This document shows positions 26,555 to 36,459 of a stretch of DNA of 64,000 nucleotides, in pieces. A program made the translations under genes and the position numbers. Under the pieces are notes generated by a model. That model made no database searches. It had not been told where the DNA came from and saw only the letters and a list, made by a program, of their open reading frames with translations. The stretch is from Sphingomonas sp. (GTDB lineage Bacteria > Pseudomonadota > Alphaproteobacteria > Sphingomonadales > Sphingomonadaceae): contig NZ_JAHBZI010000001.1 in the NCBI RefSeq assembly GCF_019635515.1, positions 2,232,001 through 2,296,000 on the forward strand. Direction: 5' to 3'. Within the stretch, counting starts at the first letter, position 1. Every line of letters begins with the position of its first letter.

Positions 26555-27114
26555 GTCTCTCCCAGCCCCACCAGATAGTCCGCGATCGCATCGAGGGACA
26601 GCGATTCCGCTCCCGGGCATCGGGCCAGCGCCGCGGCAGGCATCGTCGCGGCAAAGGCCGAGGCTGGATTTTCGACCAGCACCCTGCCGCCGGCCCCGGC
26701 GACCGCCGCCGCCCCTTCCGCGCCATCCTCGTTCGCGCCGGTGAGGATCACGCCGATCAGCCCTGCGCCATAGCTGTCGGCCGCGCTCTCGAAGAGGATA
26801 TCGATCGACGGCCGCGAGAACAGCACTGGCTCGTCCATCGACAGGGCGATGCTGCGGTCCGCCTCGATCAGCATGTGATAGCCCGGCGGCGCGAAATAGA
26901 CGGTGCCGGGCGCTATCGGCTCCTTGTCCTCGGGCTCGCGCACCGAGGCCAGGCATTTAGCACTGAACAGGGTCGTCAGCCCCGATGGATCGGAAGGCAC
27001 GTGCACGACAACAAACACCGGCAAGGGATAGGCTTCAGGCAAGCGCGGCAAGATCCGGGACAGCGCCTGCACCGCCCCCGCCGATGCGCCGATCACGACC
27101 GCCTCAACGCTCAT
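26551..27114 (-). CDS. CheB-type protein-glutamate methylesterase, catalytic domain only
   Basis: About 187 residues. The catalytic serine is S11 in VIGASAGAVQAL, the histidine is in VVHVP, and the aspartate is in LTGANEDGAEG. The receiver domain of chemotaxis CheB is absent. The start at 27114 (MSVEAVVIG) overlaps the CheR stop as ATGA; the frame is open upstream, but that sequence belongs to CheR in another frame. No chemoreceptor, CheA or CheW gene is near, so it probably serves the adjacent hybrid kinases. Confidence 0.88.
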   Translation of the reverse strand: MSVEAVVIGASAGAVQALSRILPRLPEAYPLPVFVVVHVPSDPSGLTTLFSAKCLASVREPEDKEPIAPGTVYFAPPGYHMLIEADRSIALSMDEPVLFSRPSIDILFESAADSYGAGLIGVILTGANEDGAEGAAAVAGAGGRVLVENPASAFAATMPAAALARCPGAESLSLDAIADYLVGLGET

Positions 27115-27959
27115 GAATCGCGCCGCTGATAGATTTTTTCCTCGCGCACGAACTCGCTGAAGGCGTCGGCATGCGCGGAGAAGCGCAGCGTCTCCTTCGA
27201 TCCGAGCCCAAGGAAACCGCGGCGGCTGAGCGAATCCCGGAACAGTCCGATCGCGCGGTCCTGCAGGGGGCGATCGAAATAGATCATCACGTTGCGGCAC
27301 GAGACGAACTGGCACTCGGCGAATACCGCGTCGGTCACCAGGCTATGATCCGAGAACACAACCTGGGCACGCAGCCTCTTGTCGAACGAAGCGCGGCCAT
27401 AAGCGGTGGTGTAGTAATCGGAGAGCGAGGATTTGCCACCGGCGCGCTGATGGTTCCTGGTGAACGCCGCGATCCGGTCTGCCGCGAAGATGCCGCTTTG
27501 CGCGGCCTCCAGCGCGGCGGGATTGATATCGGTCGCGTAGAGCAGCGTGCGGTCGAGCAAGCCCTCTTCATGAAGCAGGATCGCGAAGGAGTAGAGTTCC
27601 TCGCCGCCGCTGCATCCGGCGATCCAGAATTTGAGCGAAGGATAGGTCCGCAGATGCGGCACGACCTTCTCACGGATCGCCCGGAAATAGCCGGGGTCGC
27701 GAAACATCTCGCTGACCTGCACCGTCAGATAGTCGAGCAGCCGCGTCATCACCGCCTTGTCGTGCAGCAGCGCGTCCTGCAACGCCGAGAGACTCGCATA
27801 GCCAAGCTGCTCGCGTGCCTGGCGCAGCCGCCGCTTGATCGACGCCCGCGCATAGTGCCGGAAGTCGTAGTGATAGCGCCGGTAGAGCGCCTCGAGCAGC
27901 AAATGGATTTCGATATCCTCGACCGGCTCGCTCGCCGGCGGAGTCAGCGCGGCATCCAT
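27111..27959 (-). CDS. CheR-type protein-glutamate methyltransferase
   Basis: A 282-residue protein. An N-terminal helical CheR domain (DFRHYARASIKRRL) leads to the SAM-binding domain (FWIAGCSGGEELYSFAI, LLYATDINPAALEAA, CRNVMIYFD). It would methylate glutamates on a receptor-like partner. The start overlaps the end of the large kinase by 16 bases, showing translational coupling. Without methyl-accepting proteins nearby the substrate is unclear; the kinase coiled coils are candidates. Confidence 0.9.
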   Translation of the reverse strand: MDAALTPPASEPVEDIEIHLLLEALYRRYHYDFRHYARASIKRRLRQAREQLGYASLSALQDALLHDKAVMTRLLDYLTVQVSEMFRDPGYFRAIREKVVPHLRTYPSLKFWIAGCSGGEELYSFAILLHEEGLLDRTLLYATDINPAALEAAQSGIFAADRIAAFTRNHQRAGGKSSLSDYYTTAYGRASFDKRLRAQVVFSDHSLVTDAVFAECQFVSCRNVMIYFDRPLQDRAIGLFRDSLSRRGFLGLGSKETLRFSAHADAFSEFVREEKIYQRRDS

Positions 27960-30900
27960 ACGCGCACCAGAGAGAGCAGTTTGTCGACGTCGAGCGGCTT
28001 GGCCATATAGTCGTTAGCGCCCGCCGCGAGACATCGTTCCTGATCGTCCGGCATCGCCTTTGCCGTCAGCATGATCACCGGCAGCTTCGCCCAGCGCGGA
28101 TCGAGCCGGATGCGGCGCGTCGCATCGAGGCCGTCCATCACCGGCATCATCACGTCCATCAGCACCAGATCGATTTCATCGCCGGTGCCCGTCGCCCCGC
28201 CCAGCGTATCGAGCGCCTCCTGACCGTTGCGGGCGATGGCGACCTTGGCGCCGCGCGGTTCGAGGATGTTGGTAAGCGAATAGACATTGCGGACATCATC
28301 CTCGACGATGAGGATCCGCCGCCCCTCCAGCACGGCGTCGCGATTGCGCGCCTGCTTGATCATCTTCTGCTGCTCGGGCGGCAGCTCGGATACGACCTGG
28401 TGAAGGAACAGCGTGACCTCGTCGAGCAGCCGCTCGGGCGACTTCGCGCCCTTGATGATGATCGAGCTCGAATAGCGCCGCAGTTTCTGCTCGGCCTCGG
28501 CCGATAGATCGTGACCGGTATAGACGATCACCGGCGGGAAGCTGTGCTCGCCCTCGCCCAGCGTTTCGAGCAGCGAGAAGCCCGATGCGTCGGGAAGCGA
28601 CAGATCAAGCACCATGCAATCGAAAGTCTGTTCCTTGAGCAGCTTGAGGCATTCCGCGGCGGTGCCCGCGCCGACTGTCTCGATCTCGGGGCCCGCGAGC
28701 AATTTGGCGACGGCCTCACGCTGGACGGGATCGTCCTCGACGATCAGCACCCGCCGCATCGTCCGGGTCAGCTGCGCCTCCAGCGCATCGAGCGCGTGCG
28801 CCAGATCCTCGCGCTTCACCGGCTTCACCAGATAGCCCATCGCGCCGAGAGAGAAGGCGGTCTGCTGATGATCGCTAGCCGAGACGACATGGATCGGGAT
28901 GTGCCGCGTCGCATCCTCGCGCTTGAGGCGATCAAGCACCGACAGGCCCGATTGATCGGGTAGGCCGAGATCGAGCACGATCGCATTGGGCTTGAACCGC
29001 TGCGCCAGATCGAGCGCCTCTTCGGCGGTGCCGGCGACGAGCGTCTGGAACCCGGCCTCGCGGGAAAGATCGCGAACGATCCCGGCAAAGGTCCGGTCGT
29101 CCTCGACCACGAGCAGGACGCGGCGCGCCCCTTCGAGCTTGTCGCGATCATCGTCGATCGGCGGCGCCAGCATCGATCTTTTGGCGGCCTTGCTGGCCTT
29201 GCCGCTCGGCAAGGCGGCCGGCTGGGGGGCCGCAGGCTCGGGCCGCGCTTCGACCTGAGCGGGATCATATTCGAGCGGGATGGTGACGGTGAAGCTGCTG
29301 CCCTTGCCGGGCTCGCTGGCCAGCGCGATCGATCCGCCGAGCAGCCGCGCCAGCTCGCGCGAGATCGACAGGCCGAGCCCGGTGCCGCCATATTTGCGGT
29401 TGATCGCGCCATCGGCCTGACGGAAGGCGTCAAAGATCGCCGCGTGCTGCTCGGGCGAGATGCCGATGCCGGTATCCGTCACCGTCAGCGCCAGCCGGCC
29501 GTCATCCACCGGCGCGATGCGCAGCGTGACCTTGCCCTTCTCGGTGAACTTGAAGGCGTTGGAGAGCAGATTCTTGAGGATCTGTTCGAGCCGCTGGCGA
29601 TCGGTCGCGATCGATGCCGGCAACTTCCTGGCGATGTCGATCTCGAAATCGAGCCCGCGCTCCCTGGCGATCGGGTCGAAGGTCTGGCGCAGATCGGTCG
29701 TGATCCGCTTGAGCGAAACCGACTCGGCGCGGATATCGATATGCCCGGCCTCGATCTTCGACAGATCGAGAATATCGTTGATCAGGTTGAGCAGATCATT
29801 GCCCGATGCCTGGATCGTCCGGGCATATTGCGTCTGCTCTTCGGTGAGGTTGCCGCCGGGATTGTCGCCGAGCAGCTTGGACAGGATCAGCAGCGAGTTG
29901 AGCGGCGTGCGCAGCTCATGGCTCATATTGGCGAGGAAATCCGACTTGTACTGGCTCGCCTGCTCCAGCTCGCGCGCCTTCAGTTCGACCGCCGCGCCCG
30001 AGCGGGCAAGTTCGTCGCGCTGGGTTTCCAGCAATTGCGCCTGCTCTTCCAGCTGCGAGTTGGTCTGTTCGAGCTCGACCTGCTGCTGCTCCAGACGCAC
30101 CGCCGATTCCTTGAGCGCGCGGCCCTGCTCTTCCAGTTCCTCGTTGGAGACCCGCAGCTCTTCGCTCTGGACCTGCAACTCTTCCGACTGGCGTTGCGTC
30201 GCTTCCAGCAGATTCTGCAATTCGGTGCGGTAGCGGGCAGAACGCAGGCCGACACCGACCGGGACGGCAATCTGCGCGAAGAAATCGCGCAACCGCTCAT
30301 CGACCGGGTGCAGAAAACCGAATTCGGCGACCGCGTTGACCACGCCGTCGGCGCTGAACGGAACGATGATCAGATGACGCGGCGTATCGCGCCCCAGCGC
30401 CGAGCCAACCGTCAGATACCCTTCGGGAACATGATCGATCACGACCGGCTGCCCGTCCGCGGCGGCGCGCCCCAGCAGCCCTTCGCGCAGCGCGAAACGC
30501 TCGGGCACCGCGGCATCGCCCGGTACCCCGAGCGAAGCGGTCTTCTCGAAGACATCGCTCTCGCCCTTGAACAGCACGCTCGCCTGCGCGCCGACATAGG
30601 AAGTCAGGAAATCGAGGACGCTTTCGCTTAGCTCGCGGACATTCTTGTCGCCGAGCATTTGCTGGGCAAGACCGATCTCTCCGGCCTGCAGCCAGGCCGC
30701 GCGCTGGCGCGCCAGCGTGCTGCGGTGGACGAGCACGCCCACCGCGAGGGTGAGGCCGATTCCCAGCAGCGCCGCCAGAACGCCGCTCAGCATCGCGGTC
30801 TGATAAGCGTTCTCCATCTGCACGAGCCGCGCTTCGCGCAAGCGCCGCTCTTCGGAGCGCATCGCGGTAAGTTGCGTGCGCAACTTATCCATGGCGACCT

Positions 30901-31372
30901 TGCCGCGATCGGTATTGACCACCGCCAGCGCGGCGCTGGCGCCCTGGCTACGGCGCAGATCGATCGTTCCCCTGAGCTCGGCGAGCTTGGCGTCGACTTG
31001 CGGCCTGAGGCGGCGCAGATTGGCCTGCTGCATCGGATTGTCGCTGGTCAGCGTCTCGATCGCGTTCAGGCTCGCCTCGGCTCGGGCCCGCGCATCCTCA
31101 TAGGGCTCCAGATAGCGGTTGTTGCCGGTCAGCAGAAAGCCGCGTTGCCCGGTCTCCGCGTCCTGCACCGCCGACAGCAATGTCCCGAGTTCGGTGATGA
31201 CCTCATGGGTGTGCACCACCTTGGCCGTATCGCCACGCAGGCCCTGGATGTTCGAATAGGCCAGCGCGCCGCTGATCAGGAAGAACAGGAGCGCGGCGGC
31301 GACGCCGAGCGCCGTGCCCAGGCCCATGCGGGAGTCGCGGTTCGAAGTGTCGCGCACGGAGGTCTGCGGCAT
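27944..31372 (-). CDS. Large membrane hybrid histidine kinase: CHASE3-GAF-HK-REC-REC-REC
   Basis: About 1,142 residues. TM1 (about 17-38) is followed by a periplasmic CHASE3 domain (SAVQDAETGQRGFLLTG), TM2 (about 195-215) and a GAF domain (about 235-385). A long Glu/Gln/Leu-rich coiled coil (about 390-480) leads to HisKA (FLANMSHELRTPLNSLL) and HATPase (GTGLGLSISRELA). Three receivers end the protein, with phospho-acceptors in VLDLGLPDQSG, VLDLSLPDASG and LMDVMMPVMDG. The ATG at 31372 is preceded by GAGAAAG. First gene of the module. Chained receivers without an output domain imply signalling through a separate phosphotransfer or effector. Confidence 0.92.
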   Translation of the reverse strand: MPQTSVRDTSNRDSRMGLGTALGVAAALLFFLISGALAYSNIQGLRGDTAKVVHTHEVITELGTLLSAVQDAETGQRGFLLTGNNRYLEPYEDARARAEASLNAIETLTSDNPMQQANLRRLRPQVDAKLAELRGTIDLRRSQGASAALAVVNTDRGKVAMDKLRTQLTAMRSEERRLREARLVQMENAYQTAMLSGVLAALLGIGLTLAVGVLVHRSTLARQRAAWLQAGEIGLAQQMLGDKNVRELSESVLDFLTSYVGAQASVLFKGESDVFEKTASLGVPGDAAVPERFALREGLLGRAAADGQPVVIDHVPEGYLTVGSALGRDTPRHLIIVPFSADGVVNAVAEFGFLHPVDERLRDFFAQIAVPVGVGLRSARYRTELQNLLEATQRQSEELQVQSEELRVSNEELEEQGRALKESAVRLEQQQVELEQTNSQLEEQAQLLETQRDELARSGAAVELKARELEQASQYKSDFLANMSHELRTPLNSLLILSKLLGDNPGGNLTEEQTQYARTIQASGNDLLNLINDILDLSKIEAGHIDIRAESVSLKRITTDLRQTFDPIARERGLDFEIDIARKLPASIATDRQRLEQILKNLLSNAFKFTEKGKVTLRIAPVDDGRLALTVTDTGIGISPEQHAAIFDAFRQADGAINRKYGGTGLGLSISRELARLLGGSIALASEPGKGSSFTVTIPLEYDPAQVEARPEPAAPQPAALPSGKASKAAKRSMLAPPIDDDRDKLEGARRVLLVVEDDRTFAGIVRDLSREAGFQTLVAGTAEEALDLAQRFKPNAIVLDLGLPDQSGLSVLDRLKREDATRHIPIHVVSASDHQQTAFSLGAMGYLVKPVKREDLAHALDALEAQLTRTMRRVLIVEDDPVQREAVAKLLAGPEIETVGAGTAAECLKLLKEQTFDCMVLDLSLPDASGFSLLETLGEGEHSFPPVIVYTGHDLSAEAEQKLRRYSSSIIIKGAKSPERLLDEVTLFLHQVVSELPPEQQKMIKQARNRDAVLEGRRILIVEDDVRNVYSLTNILEPRGAKVAIARNGQEALDTLGGATGTGDEIDLVLMDVMMPVMDGLDATRRIRLDPRWAKLPVIMLTAKAMPDDQERCLAAGANDYMAKPLDVDKLLSLVRVWMPR

Positions 31373-31643
31373 CTTTCTCGACAAGCCTTTTAAAAGAGAG
31401 CGAGTTTCCGTTCCCCGCTTCCACGCCAGCCGTCCGGGCGCAAGCCCGAACGGCAAGATTAGCGCACGCACCGGAGCGTTTTCCGGCCGGGGGGGCACGT
31501 CCTACCCTTCGGAATCCTCACCGCTATCGCGGCAGACCTCGGGCGCTCGTGCCACGTCGAATACAACAATCGCAGATCGCAAACTGACAGCGCAGGCGAA
31601 TCTTCGCGAAAAGGCTCTCCTGACGAAGAACTTCGCCGCGATA
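31373..31643. other. Intergenic region between hybrid kinase start and putA end
   Basis: About 270 bases. It should hold the promoter of the kinase-CheR-CheB operon and the putA terminator. I see no convincing hairpin, operator or small gene. A GGAAC lies about 50 bases before the kinase start but lacks a matching CGTT at the EcfG spacing. Confidence 0.4.
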
Positions 31644-34600
31644 TCAGGCCATTGCCATCAGGCTGGCATTGCCGCCCGCAGCCGTGGTGTTGATCGAAGT
31701 CGACACCTCCTCGACCAGCCAATCGAGCCGATAGTCGTTGGCCTGTGGCAACAGGATCGGTCCGGGCAGCGCCGCCACCCGCGCCAGCACGGCGCGGACG
31801 GCCTCGCCCGCGCCTTCGACAAGCACACCGGCGAACGGCCCCGCCGCCGCCCAATCCTCCGCACGCTCGATTCGCGCGGCAATGCCAGGCGGCAAGCCGT
31901 CAAGCGCCGGCCCCGCCCCGATCACCGCATGGTTGCCGGCCGCCAGCGCCGATGCCAGCTGCCGGATCAGTCCGGCGCGCGTCTCCGCGACCAGCAGCAC
32001 GCGCCCGCGCGGATGCAGCGCGTAGATGTTGCGCTCGCCGACCGGCCCCGCCAGTTCGACGGCAGCGCCCAGCGGCGAAGCGCCCGCCAGGTCACGCGCC
32101 GCCGCGGCCGCTTCGCGATCGCCCTGTTCCTCCAGCCACAAAGCGAGATCGCGCAGCGCCGCGTCGGCAACGTTCGAGCTCAGCTGCGGCGGCGGCGCTT
32201 GCCGAACCAGCCGGCCCAGATAGAGCGGCCCGCCCGCCTTCGGCCCGGTGCCCGAAAGCCCGCGCCCGCCGAACGGCTGCACGCCGACGATCGCGCCGAT
32301 CACGTTGCGGTTGATGTAGAGATTGCCCGCCTTCACGCGCTCGGTGACATGCGCGACGGTCTCGTCGAGCCGGGTATGGAGCCCGAAAGTGAGGCCGTAA
32401 CCCGTGGCATTGATCTGGTCGATCAGCCGGTCGAGCCCTTCGCGCCGGAAGCGAACGACATGCAGGACCGGGCCAAACACTTCGGCGGTAAGATCGGCGA
32501 TGCTGTCCAGCTCGATGATCGTCGGCGGCACGAAGGTGCCATGCATGGTCTCACCGTCGAGCGCGATCTGCTCGACGCGCCGCCCCAGCCCGCGCATGCG
32601 CGCGATATGCTTGTCGATATTGGCTTGCGCCTCGGCCGTGATCACCGGGCCGATATCGACGCTGAGCCGGTCGGTGCGTCCGATCTTCAGCTCGTGCAGC
32701 GCGCCGCGCAGCATCTCGAGCGTGCGATCCGCGATGTCTTCCTGCAGGCACAGGATGCGGAGCGCCGAGCATCGCTGGCCCGCGCTGTCGAACGCCGAGG
32801 CGATGACGTCGCCCACCACCTGCTCCGCCAGCGCCGAGCTGTCGACGATCATCGCATTCTGCCCGCCGGTCTCGGCGACGAACGGGATCGGCTTGCCGTC
32901 GGCGGACAAACGCTTCGCCAGTTCGGCCTGGATGATCCGCGCGACCTCGGTCGAGCCGGTGAACATCACCGCCGCCGTCTCGGGTGCAGACACCAGCACC
33001 GCGCCGATCCGGCCGTCGCCCAGCACGAATTGCAGCGCCGCTTCCGGTACGCCGGCTTCATGGAGCAGGGCGACGCCCTGCGCGGCGATCAGCGGGGTTT
33101 CCTCGGCCGGCTTGGCCAGCACGGGGTTGCCCGCGACCAGCGCCGCGGCGACCTGGCCGATAAAGATCGCCAACGGGAAATTCCATGGACTGATGCACGT
33201 GACCGGCCCTAGCGGCTGGACCCCGCCCAGGGTGCGCCGCGCCTGATCGGCGTAATAGCGCAGGAAATCGATCGCCTCGCGAATCTCGCCAATGGCGTTG
33301 GGCAGCGACTTTCCCGCCTCCCGCATCACCAGTCCGAGCAGCGCAGGCATCCGGTCCTGCATCAGGTCCGCCGCGCGATCGAGGCAGGCCGCGCGCTCGG
33401 CGACAGGCACCGCCGCCCAGCCCTTCGCCGCCGCGGTTGCGGCGCGGACGGCATGCCATGCCTCTTCCTCCGAAAGCTCGGCAACCATGCCGACCAGATC
33501 GCGATGATCGGCGGGATTGCGCACCTCGCGCGAAGTTCCGCCTCCGGCATTGGCAGCCGCCCGCCAGTCCGAATGCGCGCCTGCCGTCAGCTGCGCGTCC
33601 AGCATCGACAGCACCGTCTCGTTGGCGAGATCGAGCCCGTCCGAATTGCGCCGCGTGCCATAAAGGTCGGCGGGCAACGCGATCTGCGGGTGTTTCTGAC
33701 CGGTGCCGACCGCGTCGATCGGGTCGGCTATCAACTCCGCGATCGAGACGTCGGGATCGGCGATGCGGTTGACGAACGAGGAGTTGGCCCCATTCTCCAG
33801 CAACCTGCGGACCAGATAGGCAAGCAGCGTCTCATGCGTGCCGACCGGCGCATAGATGCGGCACGGCCGGTCGAGCTTGGCGGCGCCGACGACTTCTTCA
33901 TACAGCGGCTCGCCCATGCCATGCAGGCACTGGAACTCATATCTGCCGAGATGGAAATCGGGGCCCGCCATCGCATGGATGGTCGCCAGCGTCTGGGCGT
34001 TGTGTGTCGCGAATTGCGGGAATACCGCGTCGCCCGCCGCCAGCAGCTTCCGTGCGCAAGCGATATAGGCGATGTCGGTGTGGATCTTGCGGGTGTAGAC
34101 CGGGAAGTCCGCCAGCCCGTCGACCTGCGCACGCTTGATCTCGGCGTCCCAATAGGCGCCCTTGACCAGCCGCACCATGATTCGCCGCCCGGCGCGCTGT
34201 GCCAGATCGACGATCCAGTCGATGACATGGGGACAGCGCTTGCCATAGGCCTGGACGACGAAGCCCAGCCCCTTCCAGTCACCAAGCGCCGGATCGAGCG
34301 CGAGGCTTTCCAGCAGATCGAGCGACAGTTCCAGCCGGTCGGCTTCCTCGGCATCGATGTTGAAGCCGATGTCATAGCTCCTGGCGAGCGCGGCCAGCGT
34401 CTGCACGCGCGGCAGCAATTCACGGGTCACCCGCTCCGCCTGCGCGCGTGAATAGCGTGGATGCAGCGCCGACAATTTGATCGAGATACCCGGGCCGGCA
34501 TAGACGCCACGCCCGGCCGAGGCCTTGCCGATGGCATGGATCGCGGTCTCATAGTCGCGGTAGTAGCGCGCGGCATCGGCCGCGGTCGTCGCCGCCTCAC

Positions 34601-35246
34601 CGAGCATGTCGTAGCTATAGGCGAAGCCTTCCGCCTCGAGCGGCCGCGATCGCTTGAGTGCTTCGCCGATCGTCTCGCCCGTCACGAACTGCTCGCCCAT
34701 CATCCGCATCGCCATATCGACGCCGCGGCGGATCACCGGCTCGCCGGCCCGCGCGATCAGCCGGGTCAGCGCCGCCGCCAGCCCGCGATCATTGACGCTG
34801 CTGGTAAGCTTGCCGGTGACCACCAGTCCCCAGGTGGCGGCGTTGACGAACAGCGAGCGGCCATCGCCGATATGCGACTTCCAGTCGCCATCGGCGATCT
34901 TGTCGCGGATCAGCGCGTCGCGGGTGTCATTGTCGGGAATGCGCAGCAGCGCCTCGGCAAGGCACATCAATGCCACGCCTTCCTGGCTCGACAGCGCATA
35001 TTCCTGGACGAGCCCCTCGACGCCGCTGCCCTTATGCTTGGCGCGCAGCGCGGTGATCAGCGCGGTCGCGGTTGCCGCCGCCTCGGCGCGGACCGTATCG
35101 GGCAGTCGCGCCTGCTCGACCATCGCCGCCACGCATTCGGGCTCACTACGACGATAGGCGGCGGTGATCGCCTGACGCAGCGCGCTCTGGGTGCGGATCG
35201 GCGGAGCGAAGTCGGCGAACAGGGGGGGCATCGCGTCGTCGGTCAT
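31644..35246 (-). CDS. putA: Bifunctional proline dehydrogenase / L-glutamate-gamma-semialdehyde dehydrogenase
   Basis: About 1,200 residues. The proline dehydrogenase barrel lies in the first part (GLGFVVQAYGKRCPHVIDWI, MVRLVKGAYWDAEIKR, RYEFQCLHGMGEP). The aldehyde dehydrogenase has FVAETGGQNAMIVD and the nucleophile cysteine in SAGQRCSALR, and a C-terminal PutA domain follows. It oxidises proline to glutamate using FAD then NAD. E. coli PutA begins with a ribbon-helix-helix DNA-binding segment; this protein does not, so it is unlikely to repress itself. ATG 35246 has AGAGG seven bases upstream. It is divergent from an Lrp-type gene, the probable regulator. Confidence 0.96.
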   Translation of the reverse strand: MTDDAMPPLFADFAPPIRTQSALRQAITAAYRRSEPECVAAMVEQARLPDTVRAEAAATATALITALRAKHKGSGVEGLVQEYALSSQEGVALMCLAEALLRIPDNDTRDALIRDKIADGDWKSHIGDGRSLFVNAATWGLVVTGKLTSSVNDRGLAAALTRLIARAGEPVIRRGVDMAMRMMGEQFVTGETIGEALKRSRPLEAEGFAYSYDMLGEAATTAADAARYYRDYETAIHAIGKASAGRGVYAGPGISIKLSALHPRYSRAQAERVTRELLPRVQTLAALARSYDIGFNIDAEEADRLELSLDLLESLALDPALGDWKGLGFVVQAYGKRCPHVIDWIVDLAQRAGRRIMVRLVKGAYWDAEIKRAQVDGLADFPVYTRKIHTDIAYIACARKLLAAGDAVFPQFATHNAQTLATIHAMAGPDFHLGRYEFQCLHGMGEPLYEEVVGAAKLDRPCRIYAPVGTHETLLAYLVRRLLENGANSSFVNRIADPDVSIAELIADPIDAVGTGQKHPQIALPADLYGTRRNSDGLDLANETVLSMLDAQLTAGAHSDWRAAANAGGGTSREVRNPADHRDLVGMVAELSEEEAWHAVRAATAAAKGWAAVPVAERAACLDRAADLMQDRMPALLGLVMREAGKSLPNAIGEIREAIDFLRYYADQARRTLGGVQPLGPVTCISPWNFPLAIFIGQVAAALVAGNPVLAKPAEETPLIAAQGVALLHEAGVPEAALQFVLGDGRIGAVLVSAPETAAVMFTGSTEVARIIQAELAKRLSADGKPIPFVAETGGQNAMIVDSSALAEQVVGDVIASAFDSAGQRCSALRILCLQEDIADRTLEMLRGALHELKIGRTDRLSVDIGPVITAEAQANIDKHIARMRGLGRRVEQIALDGETMHGTFVPPTIIELDSIADLTAEVFGPVLHVVRFRREGLDRLIDQINATGYGLTFGLHTRLDETVAHVTERVKAGNLYINRNVIGAIVGVQPFGGRGLSGTGPKAGGPLYLGRLVRQAPPPQLSSNVADAALRDLALWLEEQGDREAAAAARDLAGASPLGAAVELAGPVGERNIYALHPRGRVLLVAETRAGLIRQLASALAAGNHAVIGAGPALDGLPPGIAARIERAEDWAAAGPFAGVLVEGAGEAVRAVLARVAALPGPILLPQANDYRLDWLVEEVSTSINTTAAGGNASLMAMA

Positions 35247-35362
35247 CTCATCCTCTCGGCTGCTATGGCGCCCATAGCACGACACGCGGTGGCGATCTCG
35301 CCAATCAGCGGCTATTATGAAGGCGTTTCACCTATCACCAGGCAATTGATCGGATCACTTTA

Positions 35363-35833
35363 ATGGCAAATACTAATAATTCCGGGCAATTCGACCGATT
35401 CGATCAGCAGATCATCGACATCCTGCGCGAGGATGGCCGCATGTCGGTCACCGAGCTGGCCAGCCGGGTCGGCCTTTCCAAGACGCCGTGCCAGGTCCGG
35501 CTCAAGCGGCTGATCGATCACGGCGTCATCCGCGGCTTTCGCGCGGTGATCGACCCGGTCAAGCTCGGCCTCGATCATATCGCCTTTGCCGAGGTGAAGC
35601 TCTCGGACACGCGTGAGGCGGCGCTGGAGGAATTCGCACAGGCCGTGCTGCGCATTCCGGAGGTCGAGGAATGCCATATGATCGCCAGCAGCTTCGATTA
35701 TCTGCTCAAGGTCCGCACCTCCGATATCCGCCGCTACCGGATCGTGCTCGGCGAGCGCATCTCCAGCCTCCCGCACGTCGCCAGCACCTCGACCTTCGTC
35801 GTGATGGAGACGATCCGCGACAGCAGCGACTAG
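35363..35833 (+). CDS. Lrp/AsnC family regulator, probable proline-responsive activator of putA
   Basis: A 156-residue protein with an AsnC helix-turn-helix (FDQQIIDILREDGRMSVTELA then LSKTPCQVRLKRL) and a RAM-type effector domain (VEECHMIASSFDYLLKVRTSD). It is divergent from putA across 116 bases, the usual place for PutR-type regulators in alphaproteobacteria that switch on putA when proline is present. The gap contains AT-rich near-palindromic stretches around 35300-35355 that could bind it, but no site can be fixed by eye. Confidence 0.9.
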   Translation: MANTNNSGQFDRFDQQIIDILREDGRMSVTELASRVGLSKTPCQVRLKRLIDHGVIRGFRAVIDPVKLGLDHIAFAEVKLSDTREAALEEFAQAVLRIPEVEECHMIASSFDYLLKVRTSDIRRYRIVLGERISSLPHVASTSTFVVMETIRDSSD

Positions 35834-35908
35834 GCCGGACTGCGGTGGTCTAGCAATTACCCGCTGCGTCGTCCGTTATCGTGTTGGGTGCTCCCCAATC
35901 GACGGTGA

Positions 35909-35985
35909 TGGTGGCCCCGAGAGGATTCGAACCTCCGACCTCTCGATTAGGAATCGCTTGCTCTATCCTGCTGAGCTACGGGGCC
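35909..35985 (-). tRNA. tRNA-Arg (anticodon CCT)
   Basis: Cloverleaf on the minus strand with acceptor arms GGCCCCG/CGGGGCC, D-arm AGCTCAGCAGGATAGAGC, anticodon loop TTCCTAA, and T-arm GGTTCGAATCC. The 3' CCA is encoded. It reads AGG codons, rare in a genome of this GC content. Confidence 0.96.
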
Positions 35986-36030
35986 ACGCCGCTGCTGGTA
36001 GTGGGCGGCATCCGAGGGGTCAATCGCGCT

Positions 36031-36459
36031 TCAGTTGCTCGCTTCCGGCGGCACAACCGGCAATGGCAGCGGTGCGACGGGCACGCCTTCGTCGATCAGC
36101 GCCCTCGCCTCATCCGCCGTCGCCTGGCCGTGAATCTGCGCCACGGGCACCTCCCCCAGATGCATCGAGCGGGCCTTGTCGGCAAAGGCGGTGCCGACCC
36201 AGGTGGAATTCTCCAGCGCCTTGCCCTGCGCCGCGGCGAGCGCGGCCATCGCCGCCTTCATCGCCTCGGGCGGGATCGCCGCGCCCTGATTGCCCTTGGC
36301 GGCGACATTGGGCGCCATCACCGCCTTATCGACTTCGCCGCTGCCGCAGACCGGGCACGCCACCAGCCCGCTGGCCTTCTGCTCGGCGAATGCCGCGCTC
36401 GATCCGAACCACGCCTCGAAGACATGGCCCTGCCCACAGCGAAGGTCGAAAACGATCAC
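36031..36459 (-). CDS. DUF1178 family protein
   Basis: A 142-residue protein beginning MIVFDLRCGQGHVFEAWF, with a zinc-ribbon-like pair of cysteine motifs (LRCGQGH and CPVCGSGEVDKAVMAP). The family has no established function. Its start overlaps the amidase stop by four bases, and the order ComF, glutaredoxin, amidase, DUF1178 is a recurrent alphaproteobacterial arrangement. A role linked to metal or RNA binding would be a guess. Confidence 0.88.
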   Translation of the reverse strand: MIVFDLRCGQGHVFEAWFGSSAAFAEQKASGLVACPVCGSGEVDKAVMAPNVAAKGNQGAAIPPEAMKAAMAALAAAQGKALENSTWVGTAFADKARSMHLGEVPVAQIHGQATADEARALIDEGVPVAPLPLPVVPPEASN

